Assembly: GCF_007830355.1 (NCBI RefSeq)
Contig: NZ_VLKO01000001.1
Span: 62,001-126,000, forward strand
Length of the DNA: 64,000 bases
DNA from: Flavobacterium tiangeerense
GTDB lineage: Bacteria > Bacteroidota > Bacteroidia > Flavobacteriales > Flavobacteriaceae
Direction: 5' to 3'
The notes beneath the pieces are model-generated. The model did not search any database and had not been told where the DNA came from. It saw only the letters and a list, made by a program, of their open reading frames with translations. Positions 34,428-43,434 of the stretch are shown piece by piece. The first letter of the stretch is position 1. Each line of letters starts with the position of its first letter. A program made the position numbers and the translations under genes.

Positions 34428-37400
34428 TTACTCCTTGACCATCTTTATTCTTGGTAAATTGATTTCGTGTTCTTGCGGATATGGAGCTCGTTCGGTGGTG
34501 CTAATATCACCTCGCAGTTGTTCTGTTGCCTTAAATTGAAGTGTTTTTGAATTGGCATATCTCGGATCAGGCTTAAAAGGCATTTTAGCCATTTTTGAAA
34601 CAGTAATGGTTGGAAAATGATAATCTACTTCAACAGTACCCAAAAGCAAGTAGCATCCGCCTCCTTTGAACGAATAGTTGATCAGGCTTTTAGGAAAATG
34701 TGCTGTATCAAAATAATCGCCATTTGCATCGATCCAAGTGCCAAAAAACATCATTCCCATTTTTGTAGGGACTTGTTTTATAGATACTAAGTAAGCAATC
34801 AATTTTACTTCTTTCTTTAGGTAGTTAATGAGGTTATTGGCCAAAATACCACTCTTGAATTTTGTTTCTAATAAATCAAATGGTGAACACGAAACAGGAA
34901 AACTCAACAATTCAATTTCATCAAAAGCATCTTCTAAAATGGAACGTTCTATAATTGGAAATTTGTATTCCTTAGTGGGTTCTTCAATAAGCAATGGAGT
35001 ATTTACCTCCAATTTATGATGTATCAAGAGCATTCGTGCCTCGATAATTAATTGACTTTTTGTTTTGCCAATACACCTAAAGGCTCCAATAAATATTAAT
35101 GTTTGGATACTTTCTAATCCTGATGGGACTCTGGTGATGAAATTTTCAATCGATTTGAATGCTCCATTTTTTTCTCGTTCAGCAACAATATTGAAAATAT
35201 ACTCGCTGTTTAGATTCTTTAAAAGCATAAAACCCAAATACACATCTGTTCCATCAACGGTAGTTTGATAAACGCTTTTGTTGATACACGGATTGTGTAT
35301 CGTTGCGCCACTCATTTTGGCTTCGTGAATATAAATTTCGAGTCTGTAGAAACCACCACCATTATTGATAGCTGCTACCATAAACTCAATACCGTAGTAG
35401 GTTTTTAAATATAAGCTTTGGTAACTTTCTACGGCATAACTTGCCGAATGCGCTTTACAAAAAGAATATCCTGCAAAGCTTTCTATTTGTCTGTACACCT
35501 CTTCACTCAGTTTTTCTGGATGCCCTTTGGCTTTGCAAGAAACAAAAAATTGATTTTTTACGGATTGTAATTCTGCTAACGAACGTCCTTTTCCGCTGAT
35601 GGCTCTTCTAAGAATATCGCCATAGGCAGCAGTCAACCCACCATAATGCAACGCAATTTTAATTACATCTTCTTGATAAACCATAACACCATAGGTTTCG
35701 CCCAACTGCTCTTTGAAAACCTCATGAAAATATTCAAATTTATCTGGATTATTGTGCCTAAAAATATATTCTCGCATCATTCCACTTTGAGCCACTCCAG
35801 GTCGAATGATACTTGACGCAGCCACTAGTGTTTTGTAATTGTCGCATTTTAAACGTCGTAACAAACCTCGCATAGCAGGACTTTCTATATAAAAGCACCC
35901 TAAAGTTTTACCAATACTGAGCAACTCATTGCATTTGGCTTCGTTTTTAGACAATGAAGTATCCGTTATATCCACTTTAATTCCTCTGTTTTTTTCAATA
36001 ATTTTAACGGCTTCATCAATGGTGCCCAAACCACGCTGACTCAGAATATCGAATTTTTCAAAGCCTATATCTTCAGCTACATGCATATCAAATTGCACAA
36101 TTGGAAAGCCTTTTGGTGGCATTTCTAGTGCAGTAAAATTGGTAATTGGTTCTTCAGAAATGATGATGCCGCAGGAGTGCATGCTTCTTTGATTGGGATA
36201 TTTCTCTAGCATCATTCCGTATTCTTCAACATATTTTACCACCGAATTACTTTCTCTTTGTCGTCCTTTGGCTTTAGATAATCCATCCAATTCGTCTTTA
36301 GACAGTCCAAAAACTTTACCCACTTCTCTAAAAATAGATCGGTATTTGAATTCTACATTTGTACCGCAAAATGCTACGTGATTTGGATCAAAACGCTTAA
36401 AAATATATTCTAAAATAAAATCACGTTCACGCCAAGACCAATCGATATCAAAATCTGGTGGCGATTTTCGGTTTTCGTTTAGGAATCGTTCAAAATATAA
36501 ATCGAGTTCGATAGGACAGATGTCTGTAATACCAAGACAATAACTCACAATACTATTGGCACCACTACCCCGCCCTACATGCATAAAACCTTGACTTTTG
36601 CTGTATTGAATAATGTCCCAAGTGATTAGAAAATAACCACTAAAATTTAAGTCGTTGATTACTTTAAGTTCTTTTATTACACGGGCTTGCGCTTCTTTGT
36701 TCGAGTTTCCATAGCGTTTTAGTAAACCACTTTTGGCTAAGTTTTCTAATAATAAACGGTCGCCTTCTTTGCTTTTGGTATAGAATTTTTTGTTTCGAGG
36801 CGTTTTAAATTCAAATTCAAAATTGCATTCTTCAATAAGGAATTCGGTATTTTTTAAAATTTCTGGATACTCACTGTACTTTTTAAGCAACTCTTCGGGA
36901 CTTGTCAGTATTTCAGAAGTCTTGCAAATGTCCTCTTCGGTTAATTTTGACAATAAGGTGTTGTTGTCTATGGCACGCAGAATTCTATGTAAGTTAAATT
37001 CCTTTTTGGATCTAAAAGTAACGGGTTGTAGGATTACCGCTTTTTGAATGATCGGCTTCCATTCGGTTTTGAATAATTTTATCACTTCTTCTGGTCGAAT
37101 GGCAATGTATTCAAAATTTCGCAACTCGTTAGGCATATTAGCTGTTGGATAGATCACAAATACATTTTCAAATGCTGGCGCGACCTCTGGCAAATGGGTT
37201 TTGGATAAATTATGATGGGTTAGCAGACGACACATTTCGCCAATGCCTTTTTGGTTTTTGGCTAAGCCAATAAAAAGCAATCTGTTGTTCTGTCTGAACT
37301 CAACACCCACGATAGGTTTTATGCCAACTTCTTTGCATTGTTTTGTAAAATCATAAATGCCCGTTACCGTATTAATATCGGTCAATGCAACTGAGGTAAG

Positions 37401-37487
37401 GCCCGAAATTTTAGCTTGTTGAACAAGTTCGTTCAACGGAATTGTTCCGTAACGCAAACTATGATAGGAATGGCAATTGAGATACAT
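34428..37487 (-). CDS. dnaE: DNA polymerase III alpha subunit, accessory (DnaE/ImuC-like)
   Basis: A 1019-residue C-family polymerase, shorter than the replicative Bacteroidetes DnaE (about 1450). It has an N-terminal PHP domain (MYLNCHSYHSLRYGT...ALTDINTVTGIYDF), the catalytic PPDFDIDW aspartates, HVGRGSGANSIVSYCLGITDICP and AGYSFCKAHSASYAVESYQ. The short form next to a Y-family polymerase and a self-cleaving repressor is the pattern of a damage-induced mutasome. It is thus probably an error-prone second DnaE. The gene pair with dinB is separated by a 180-bp stretch. Confidence 0.92.
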   Translation of the reverse strand: MYLNCHSYHSLRYGTIPLNELVQQAKISGLTSVALTDINTVTGIYDFTKQCKEVGIKPIVGVEFRQNNRLLFIGLAKNQKGIGEMCRLLTHHNLSKTHLPEVAPAFENVFVIYPTANMPNELRNFEYIAIRPEEVIKLFKTEWKPIIQKAVILQPVTFRSKKEFNLHRILRAIDNNTLLSKLTEEDICKTSEILTSPEELLKKYSEYPEILKNTEFLIEECNFEFEFKTPRNKKFYTKSKEGDRLLLENLAKSGLLKRYGNSNKEAQARVIKELKVINDLNFSGYFLITWDIIQYSKSQGFMHVGRGSGANSIVSYCLGITDICPIELDLYFERFLNENRKSPPDFDIDWSWRERDFILEYIFKRFDPNHVAFCGTNVEFKYRSIFREVGKVFGLSKDELDGLSKAKGRQRESNSVVKYVEEYGMMLEKYPNQRSMHSCGIIISEEPITNFTALEMPPKGFPIVQFDMHVAEDIGFEKFDILSQRGLGTIDEAVKIIEKNRGIKVDITDTSLSKNEAKCNELLSIGKTLGCFYIESPAMRGLLRRLKCDNYKTLVAASSIIRPGVAQSGMMREYIFRHNNPDKFEYFHEVFKEQLGETYGVMVYQEDVIKIALHYGGLTAAYGDILRRAISGKGRSLAELQSVKNQFFVSCKAKGHPEKLSEEVYRQIESFAGYSFCKAHSASYAVESYQSLYLKTYYGIEFMVAAINNGGGFYRLEIYIHEAKMSGATIHNPCINKSVYQTTVDGTDVYLGFMLLKNLNSEYIFNIVAEREKNGAFKSIENFITRVPSGLESIQTLIFIGAFRCIGKTKSQLIIEARMLLIHHKLEVNTPLLIEEPTKEYKFPIIERSILEDAFDEIELLSFPVSCSPFDLLETKFKSGILANNLINYLKKEVKLIAYLVSIKQVPTKMGMMFFGTWIDANGDYFDTAHFPKSLINYSFKGGGCYLLLGTVEVDYHFPTITVSKMAKMPFKPDPRYANSKTLQFKATEQLRGDISTTERAPYPQEHEINLPRIKMVKE

Positions 37488-37539
37488 TGTGATGGTAATT
37501 GAAAATTAACGATTTTTGATTTTATAGTTTTTTGCGTTA

Positions 37540-37640
37540 GGGATGGAAGCGGCATCCTTTTGTGCAGCGCTAGCGGAACAAAAGATATAGCGTACAGCCC
37601 GACCCGCCTTTTTCAGCGGGAAACGCCCAACTAACCCTGA
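37540..37640 (+). ncRNA. Possible Flavo-1-like structured RNA or repeat
   Basis: GCGTTAGGGATGGAAGCGG, ATCCTTTTGT...AACAAAAGAT, GCCCGACCCGCC and GCGGGAAACGCCC form paired elements. I recall this sequence pattern as very common between Flavobacterium genes, possibly the Flavo-1 motif; the name is uncertain. It lies between dinB and dnaE and is GC-richer than its surroundings. Confidence 0.4.
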
Positions 37641-37668
37641 ACGTGCAACCTGACGAAGTAAATTGTTT

Positions 37669-38835
37669 TTACTTTGCTTTTTGTTTTATAATGGTGCCTG
37701 AACATCGTGAAACCGCATCAAAACCAAACCTATTTTTAATTTTGTCAATGGCTTGGTAGAGCGATAGCAATTCTGTTGTGTCTTCAAACATATTGATTTG
37801 ATAGGTACCACGAACCAATCCTGTGAACCGTATCCCCACCAACCGCAAGCGCATTCTTCTGGTGTACACTTTCTCAAAAAGGTCTATTGCTGTTTTAGTT
37901 AAAATATGATCGAAAGAAGTGTACGGGATTTTAATTTGTTTGGTCTCTGTATCAAAATTATTGTACCGTATTTTAAGTACTACTGTTGATGCTAAAAATC
38001 CTTCTGAACGCAATTGATAGGATAGTTTTTCGACCATTCCTGTGATTAGAGATTTAATATTGTAAACGTCAATGGTATCGGTTTCAAAAGTATGTTCGGT
38101 TGAAATGGATTTTCTTTCGGTGTACGGTTCTACCGGATTGTTGTCTATTCCGTTTGCTTTTTTCCAGATTTCCACTCCATTTTTACCAATCATTTGCTGT
38201 AATACTTCGACAGGCATTTCGGATAGTGTTTGAATGTTTCTAATGCCAATTCTGGATAGTAATTGAAAAGTAACGTCGCCCAACATTGGAATTTTTTGAA
38301 TAGGCAATGGATTTAAAAAAGGTTTTACATTAGCACCAATAATTTCTATTTTGCCTAAAGGTTTCGCTTCACCGGTTCCAATTTTAGAAACTGTTTTGTT
38401 TACCGAAAGGGCAAAACTTATTGGCAAACCACTTTCTTTTAGAATTTTGCTAGATAGTTCTGTGGTCCACTTGTAGCAACCAAAAAACTTATCCATACCG
38501 GTTAGGTCTAAATAAAACTCATCGATGCTTGCTTTTTCAACTATTGGTGCTACTTCTTTTAAAATAGAGGTTACTTCGTGTGATTTATTAGAATAGTATT
38601 CCATATCTCCTTTGATAACCGAAGCTTGTGGACAAAGGCGTAAAGCATATTTAATAGGCATTGCAGAACGGACTCCAAATTTTCTAGCCTCGTAGGAGCA
38701 CGAAGCCACAACACCACGATCAGAACTACCACCAACAATTAGTGGCAATCCTATTAATTGTGGATTTACTAATCTTTCGCAGGAAACAAAGAAGGTATCT
38801 AAGTCCATATGTACGATTGCTCTATTCATCATCAT
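37669..38835 (-). CDS. dinB: DNA polymerase IV (Y family)
   Basis: A translesion polymerase of 388 residues. It shows the palm motifs HMDLDTFFVSCE (first Mg site), SCSYEARKFGVRSAMP, SIDEFYLDLTGM (second acidic pair), a helix-hairpin-helix region and a little-finger domain. It has a short C-terminus without a clear beta-clamp motif by eye. It is divergent from the S24 repressor gene, and an inverted repeat overlaps its probable -7 box, so it is likely controlled by that repressor. Confidence 0.95.
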   Translation of the reverse strand: MMMNRAIVHMDLDTFFVSCERLVNPQLIGLPLIVGGSSDRGVVASCSYEARKFGVRSAMPIKYALRLCPQASVIKGDMEYYSNKSHEVTSILKEVAPIVEKASIDEFYLDLTGMDKFFGCYKWTTELSSKILKESGLPISFALSVNKTVSKIGTGEAKPLGKIEIIGANVKPFLNPLPIQKIPMLGDVTFQLLSRIGIRNIQTLSEMPVEVLQQMIGKNGVEIWKKANGIDNNPVEPYTERKSISTEHTFETDTIDVYNIKSLITGMVEKLSYQLRSEGFLASTVVLKIRYNNFDTETKQIKIPYTSFDHILTKTAIDLFEKVYTRRMRLRLVGIRFTGLVRGTYQINMFEDTTELLSLYQAIDKIKNRFGFDAVSRCSGTIIKQKAK

Positions 38836-38853
38836 TTCTATTTTTATACATTA

Positions 38854-38911
38854 CAAAATTAGTCTAGATACTAACAAATTTTATTATATTTGTTGTTACA
38901 AATTATAACAA
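38854..38911. promoter_or_regulatory. Divergent promoters with two operator-like inverted repeats
   Basis: Minus strand: TAATTTTG (38854-38861), a -7 box for dinB, overlapped by TTAGT-N6-ACTAA (38859-38874). Plus strand: TATATTTG (38885-38892), a -7 box for the repressor, followed by TTGTTA-N7-TAACAA (38893-38911) between it and the ATG at 38919. Both repeats sit where a bound repressor would block transcription. Confidence 0.55.
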
Positions 38912-38918
38912 AATAGCT

Positions 38919-39689
38919 ATGTCTTTATTTTCTGATAATATTAGGAACCTTAGGGTACAACATAAAATTTCGCAAGAAAAGCTGGCTGAATCCTTAGGGA
39001 TCACTAGGGGCCGATACGTGAAGTATGAAGATGGAACCTCTGAAGCTCCGTATGAAATATTGAAGAAAATCGCGTATTATTATCACATCAGTATTGACCT
39101 GTTGCTCTCTGTAGATGTGCGTAAAATACCAATAGACGATTTGTTGCAATTGGAAAATAACCGATTGGTGTTGCCCATTACGGTAGATAACAAGGGTGAA
39201 AACTTTATAGAAGTTGTCACGCAAAAAGTAAAAGCAGGGTATTTGAATGGATATGCTGATCCAGAATATATTGAAAGTCTGCAGCAAATATCTTTGCCAT
39301 TTTTGGGAACTGGGAAGCACAGGGGTTTTCCTGTAGAAGGCGATTCGATGCCACCTCATGCAGATGGTTCTATCATCGTTGGGCGTTATGTAGAAAATTT
39401 AGGAGATGTTAATGATGGTAAAACCTATATACTGATCACCAAAAATGAAGGTATGGTTTACAAACGATTGAATAAAAACAAAAAGAATGCACTTGTTGTT
39501 TCATCAGACAACAGCTTTTATCCTCCTTATGAAGTCAAGATTTCTTCTATCCTGGAGATATGGGAATACGTGTGTAATATTGGACTCAGAGATGACAAAC
39601 AGGAATTAACGGAATCTGCCAGTATAAAGGACCTGTTTTTAGAGTTGAAAAGGGATATTCATGATTTAAAAAATAAGCAGAAGTTGTGA
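38919..39689 (+). CDS. XRE/S24 self-cleaving repressor (LexA-like)
   Basis: A 256-residue transcription regulator. Residues 7-65 are a helix-turn-helix of the XRE type (ISQEKLAESLGITRGRYVKYEDG). The S24 protease part has the probable Ala106-Gly107 cleavage site (KVKAGYLNGY), the catalytic Ser143 (GDSMPPHADG) and Lys182 (VYKRL). This is the CI/LexA mode: RecA-ssDNA triggers self-cleavage and derepression. It is divergent from dinB, whose promoter carries an inverted repeat, so it probably controls dinB and dnaE and itself. The last ~35 residues look like a coiled coil. Confidence 0.9.
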   Translation: MSLFSDNIRNLRVQHKISQEKLAESLGITRGRYVKYEDGTSEAPYEILKKIAYYYHISIDLLLSVDVRKIPIDDLLQLENNRLVLPITVDNKGENFIEVVTQKVKAGYLNGYADPEYIESLQQISLPFLGTGKHRGFPVEGDSMPPHADGSIIVGRYVENLGDVNDGKTYILITKNEGMVYKRLNKNKKNALVVSSDNSFYPPYEVKISSILEIWEYVCNIGLRDDKQELTESASIKDLFLELKRDIHDLKNKQKL

Positions 39690-39754
39690 TTAAAAGCTAT
39701 TCTAATTAAATGAGATAAAGGAGTTCATACCTATGTAGGTAGCGGATATATTTT

Positions 39755-41110
39755 TTAATCAGTAATTAATTCTGACGTGTATAGCGATTTTTCTACCGCA
39801 TTATTTTGGGATATTTTTTGGATGTCTGCTTGAATGTCAATGTCATTTTTAAAAATTACTTTCAATACTTCAAGAATTTCTTCCGAAGTACAATCGTTTG
39901 AATATCCTTTAAACTGGATTACCTTTTCTTTTGTTTGATGCATTTTGAAACCAGCCAAAGGCAGCCGAGACAAACCATTAGAAATATCGATATTGTTTAT
40001 TTTTACGTCTGATTTTGTATAAAAAACTACTGGATTTCTGGCTTCTAAGTCAATTAGATACGGGAACCCATTTTCTATTTTTAATCGGCAAAAATCGCCA
40101 GTCCTATAGCGTACTAATGGTAAAAAAGGGTTATTTCCTCCTGTAATCACTAATTCACCTCTTTCACCATAAGGAAGTTTTACTTCTTCATGTTCCGCAA
40201 AAATTTCTAAATATAAATCAGGTCGGATTGCTTTATGTCCCATATCTGTAGCGTATGCTATATTTCTGCATTCCGTCATCGAATACAGATCAATCACAGG
40301 GCATTTAAAATAATTTTCTAACTTAATTTTTGTGCCTTTTGTCAACTTCATTGCGGAAGATACTAGCGCCTTTGGACTCAATTGAGGCTTTAAATCCAAC
40401 AATGCCATAAATGCTATTGGATCCCCAGTAAGAATTTGTGGATTGTATTTTTCCAGATATTTTTTAGCATCATCAGGCTGGTTCCACTCTGAAGGATTGA
40501 GGTTTATTTTTAAGATACCAGCTCCCTCTAAATACGTTGATAAAGAGGCATACGTCAATGTTTTTTCTTGGGCACAGATCAAGGCGATAGCTGTTGTATT
40601 TTTGCTCTCGCCTATAGAAACATTAAAATCTTTTAGCACGGATTCTATTTGGGGTAACCAACTGGCTTGAGTAACGGCATCAAATAGAACATCCAACTTC
40701 GGGCCCGTAGAACCTGAAGTATAGTAAACTAATAATTCATCTAAGTTCGCTTCATTCGACACAAATAAATGAGGATACTTTCTAATATCTTCTCTAGAAA
40801 TGGTTGGGGAAGCATTTAAGTCCCCATCTCTATTTTGGTAAAACGGTACTGTTGTATGGCACCATTTTAAATAGTCATTTAGCCAAACTGGAGTTTGTCC
40901 TTCATTCCAAAATATCTTTTCATCACAGTATTTCTTTTTGTAAGACTTAACTTTTGAAAGTTGCACTGCATCTAAACGATCTCCACTTTTAAAATTAAAT
41001 TTTGGGGCATACGCATCTTGTTTAAGTGTATTTAAAAAACTTAAATCCTCAAGCAGCGGAAAACGTTCCGCGTCTGTTAATGCTATTTGCGGATCACTAC
41101 TCTCGTCCAT
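39755..41110 (-). CDS. PaaK-like AMP-forming ligase
   Basis: A 451-residue member of the adenylating (ANL) superfamily, nearest in plan to phenylacetate-CoA ligase or CapK/LuxE-type enzymes. The P-loop YYTSGSTGPK is at residues 129-138, with YSMTEC near 276, and ELVITGGNNPFLPLVRYRTGD provides the hinge Asp. The acyl substrate is unknown. It is the last gene of the pnuC-nadR-MoxR-vWA operon, its start overlapping the upstream gene by 14 bases. A ligase of this kind in a MoxR/vWA operon is unusual; it might activate or modify a substrate or protein in that system. Confidence 0.8.
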   Translation of the reverse strand: MDESSDPQIALTDAERFPLLEDLSFLNTLKQDAYAPKFNFKSGDRLDAVQLSKVKSYKKKYCDEKIFWNEGQTPVWLNDYLKWCHTTVPFYQNRDGDLNASPTISREDIRKYPHLFVSNEANLDELLVYYTSGSTGPKLDVLFDAVTQASWLPQIESVLKDFNVSIGESKNTTAIALICAQEKTLTYASLSTYLEGAGILKINLNPSEWNQPDDAKKYLEKYNPQILTGDPIAFMALLDLKPQLSPKALVSSAMKLTKGTKIKLENYFKCPVIDLYSMTECRNIAYATDMGHKAIRPDLYLEIFAEHEEVKLPYGERGELVITGGNNPFLPLVRYRTGDFCRLKIENGFPYLIDLEARNPVVFYTKSDVKINNIDISNGLSRLPLAGFKMHQTKEKVIQFKGYSNDCTSEEILEVLKVIFKNDIDIQADIQKISQNNAVEKSLYTSELITD

Positions 41111-41678
41111 AGGTATTTGCTGCTTCTCTAGCTTTTTTTTCAGCCATCTCTTTTTTGATTTTCATAATTCTTTCATGTGCCTCGTAGGATTGTTTTAAAA
41201 CTTTCTGCCGATCTGCACTGCTCAAAGAGGATAATTTATCTGCAGCTTCATCCTGATTTTCGCCTTCTGGAGTAATTTCACAACAATGTAATAATAAGCG
41301 AACCATTTCCTCTGCACGTTCCTCATCACTAATCCATTCCTTAAATTTCACATATAACGAAGCTTCACTTAATTCTTCAAACCAAAAATCATATAATTTA
41401 TCTTCTATTAAAGCACTATTTTTAAAATTAGGATGACTCAGTAACCAAATCGAAATATGAATTGCGCGCCAATGGTTATCCTCTATGTACGCTAAATCAA
41501 AATTACTCGGTATTTTAAATTCTATTTTAAAAAAATCGTTACAAACCAATCTATACGTATCACTAATTAAAGCTACCGAATTTAAACCCTCATTTTCAAG
41601 ACTTGAAGAAGGTTTTAAAAAGATATCTGGACATTTCCTTAAATGAGTTACCAACTCAAAAACATCGTATTTAGACAT
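41097..41678 (-). CDS. Hypothetical protein of the MoxR/vWA operon
   Basis: A 193-residue helical soluble protein starting MSKYDVFELVTHLRKCPDIFLKPSS. I prefer this Met, which overlaps the vWA stop by 8 bases, over the Met at 41711. The C-terminal third (RAEEMVRLLLHCCEITPEGENQDEAADKLSSLSSADRQKVLKQSYEAHERIMKIKKEMAEKKAREAA) is highly charged and helical, a likely coiled coil. I do not know the family. It lies between the vWA and ligase genes and overlaps both, so it is probably a subunit of the same system. Confidence 0.6.
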   Translation of the reverse strand: MSKYDVFELVTHLRKCPDIFLKPSSSLENEGLNSVALISDTYRLVCNDFFKIEFKIPSNFDLAYIEDNHWRAIHISIWLLSHPNFKNSALIEDKLYDFWFEELSEASLYVKFKEWISDEERAEEMVRLLLHCCEITPEGENQDEAADKLSSLSSADRQKVLKQSYEAHERIMKIKKEMAEKKAREAANTYGRE

Positions 41679-43434
41679 AGGCATAATTTTGTTGTGAAAA
41701 TTCAAATGCAAACTTTAAAAGTTCCGTTTCATTTGTAACATAGTATACTTTCCATCCCATTTTTTCTAATCGAATTACAAAATTTTCGTTGTAATCTGGA
41801 TGAGAATGTAAGACCATAGTGCCATGACCGCCTGCATTTTTTAATGCTAATTCAGCCAATTCCCAATGTGTTTGTTTGGTTTGCGTATCCGATTCTAACA
41901 TACTAAATATATCATTGTCCGTCACGATCACAATATGTGACTTTTTAGTAGGTTCTACCTCAAATGGCTTGCGCAATCGTTCAATTCCGTAGGCATAGCC
42001 CGTACCTAAATAAGAGGTTAAGGTTGTTAGTAGATCTGTTTCGTCTGTAATAAAACCATCTGTTTCCAAATAGTGGCCGGGCTCACCAGAAAGACATCCC
42101 ATAACGGATGCTCCAGCACGCAAAGCAGATAATCCAATTATGGTGGCTGCCAAAATAGGCCATGAAAAATTTTGCTTTGGATTCATCATCGATCCCGAAC
42201 AATCGATCCCAATGTAAACATTTAAAGGACTTTCTGCAATGGCATTGTCAGAATCTGAGCCATAGGTTCTCTTTTGAGTAGTTAATCCTGGAATAAGTGC
42301 GGGCGATAAAATGGCAGATTGCAACCAATCTACTTCTTCAATGGCGTCGCCAATGTCCCAAGTTTCCAATCCCTCGGGTAAATCCAGGGACACATTTTCA
42401 GAAATTTCCACAGGAAAATCTATTAAATGAGGCAAAGCAATTTCTTTATAATAGGCGTTGATTAAACGCTGTTCATCCGCTTTTGGGTTGACCTGTTTCA
42501 TCAGATCAATATAATTTCCCGGACCCATATATCCGTTCCTTGGTCCTTGACCACCCAATTCATTTTTTTCTGAACCTAAACTGTCACTTTTAATACCTTC
42601 GCCTTCTTGTAGCCCCAAAGCTTCTTTTCGCATATCGATTACCTCATCATAGCCTTCTAGATCCAGTTCGGTCATACCAGAAATATCCATAGCACCCGCG
42701 CCTGCATTTTCAGCATCCAACAGTATTAAAATCTTTTTTCGAGCCTCTTGAAAGGTTTTGTCATCCATCAAATAAGGGTATACCATCACGGCAAAGCGAC
42801 CACCACCGTGAATCCAATTCTTTGCATAACTTCTGACCAGAGAGGCTAATAATGAAGCGTCTGCATCTATTTTTTTACTGTGAAACGATAAATTAGTTGC
42901 TAATTCGCCCCGATTCAAACGCCATAAATATTCATAGGTACGCATGATCAGTGTCCAAAACTCAGAAAAATTATCCTCTGAATTAATCGCTTGATACACT
43001 TTTGACATTCTTAATTTATTGATGCGTTGTAATTTATCATTGATTAAAAAATCCGCATATAAATTAGATATCATCGGGGCTCTATCCTCAATACCTGGCA
43101 ATGCAAAACGAATCCTATTCAGTAAAATAGCATTATCGTATAAATTTGCAGGAGTAAAAATATGATGACCTATTTCGTGTGCCAATACTTCAATAGCATA
43201 ATCTGTAATACCGCGTTCTACAACTTCTTCTATATTAATCACAATGCGATGATCTGTTAATCGAATCATTGCAAAACTGCCTGTAAGCCCCTCTCTTTTG
43301 GCCTCTTGATGGGATAAACACCAAATCGGTTCTTGCAAACGCAACAAAGGATTCCACTCCAACTTTGCTTGTTGCCAATGTGATTTCCACAAGGCTACTG
43401 TTTGTTCTATTTCGGTTAGATTAAGCATTTCCAA
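41671..43434 (-). CDS. Metallopeptidase-vWA protein of a MoxR system
   Basis: A 587-residue protein with two parts. The N-terminal part has HEIGH at residues 86-90 (IEVLAHEIGHHIFTPANLYD), a zinc-metallopeptidase motif, with acidic candidates for a third ligand in NLYADFLIND. The C-terminal part is a vWA domain with a full MIDAS motif, Asp411-Cys-Ser413-Gly-Ser415 (IGIDCSGSMMN), GTGYAYG and IVTDNDIF. The layout resembles DUF2201-type proteins, which typically accompany MoxR ATPases. It overlaps its neighbours on both sides. It probably acts as the substrate-binding or assembly partner of the MoxR ATPase. Confidence 0.78.
   Translation of the reverse strand: MEMLNLTEIEQTVALWKSHWQQAKLEWNPLLRLQEPIWCLSHQEAKREGLTGSFAMIRLTDHRIVINIEEVVERGITDYAIEVLAHEIGHHIFTPANLYDNAILLNRIRFALPGIEDRAPMISNLYADFLINDKLQRINKLRMSKVYQAINSEDNFSEFWTLIMRTYEYLWRLNRGELATNLSFHSKKIDADASLLASLVRSYAKNWIHGGGRFAVMVYPYLMDDKTFQEARKKILILLDAENAGAGAMDISGMTELDLEGYDEVIDMRKEALGLQEGEGIKSDSLGSEKNELGGQGPRNGYMGPGNYIDLMKQVNPKADEQRLINAYYKEIALPHLIDFPVEISENVSLDLPEGLETWDIGDAIEEVDWLQSAILSPALIPGLTTQKRTYGSDSDNAIAESPLNVYIGIDCSGSMMNPKQNFSWPILAATIIGLSALRAGASVMGCLSGEPGHYLETDGFITDETDLLTTLTSYLGTGYAYGIERLRKPFEVEPTKKSHIVIVTDNDIFSMLESDTQTKQTHWELAELALKNAGGHGTMVLHSHPDYNENFVIRLEKMGWKVYYVTNETELLKFAFEFSQQNYAYV

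Noticed and set aside
37488..39754. A prophage, suggested by the CI-like S24 repressor
   Set aside because: No phage structural, packaging or lysis genes occur anywhere in the element; the repressor pairs with dinB and dnaE instead.
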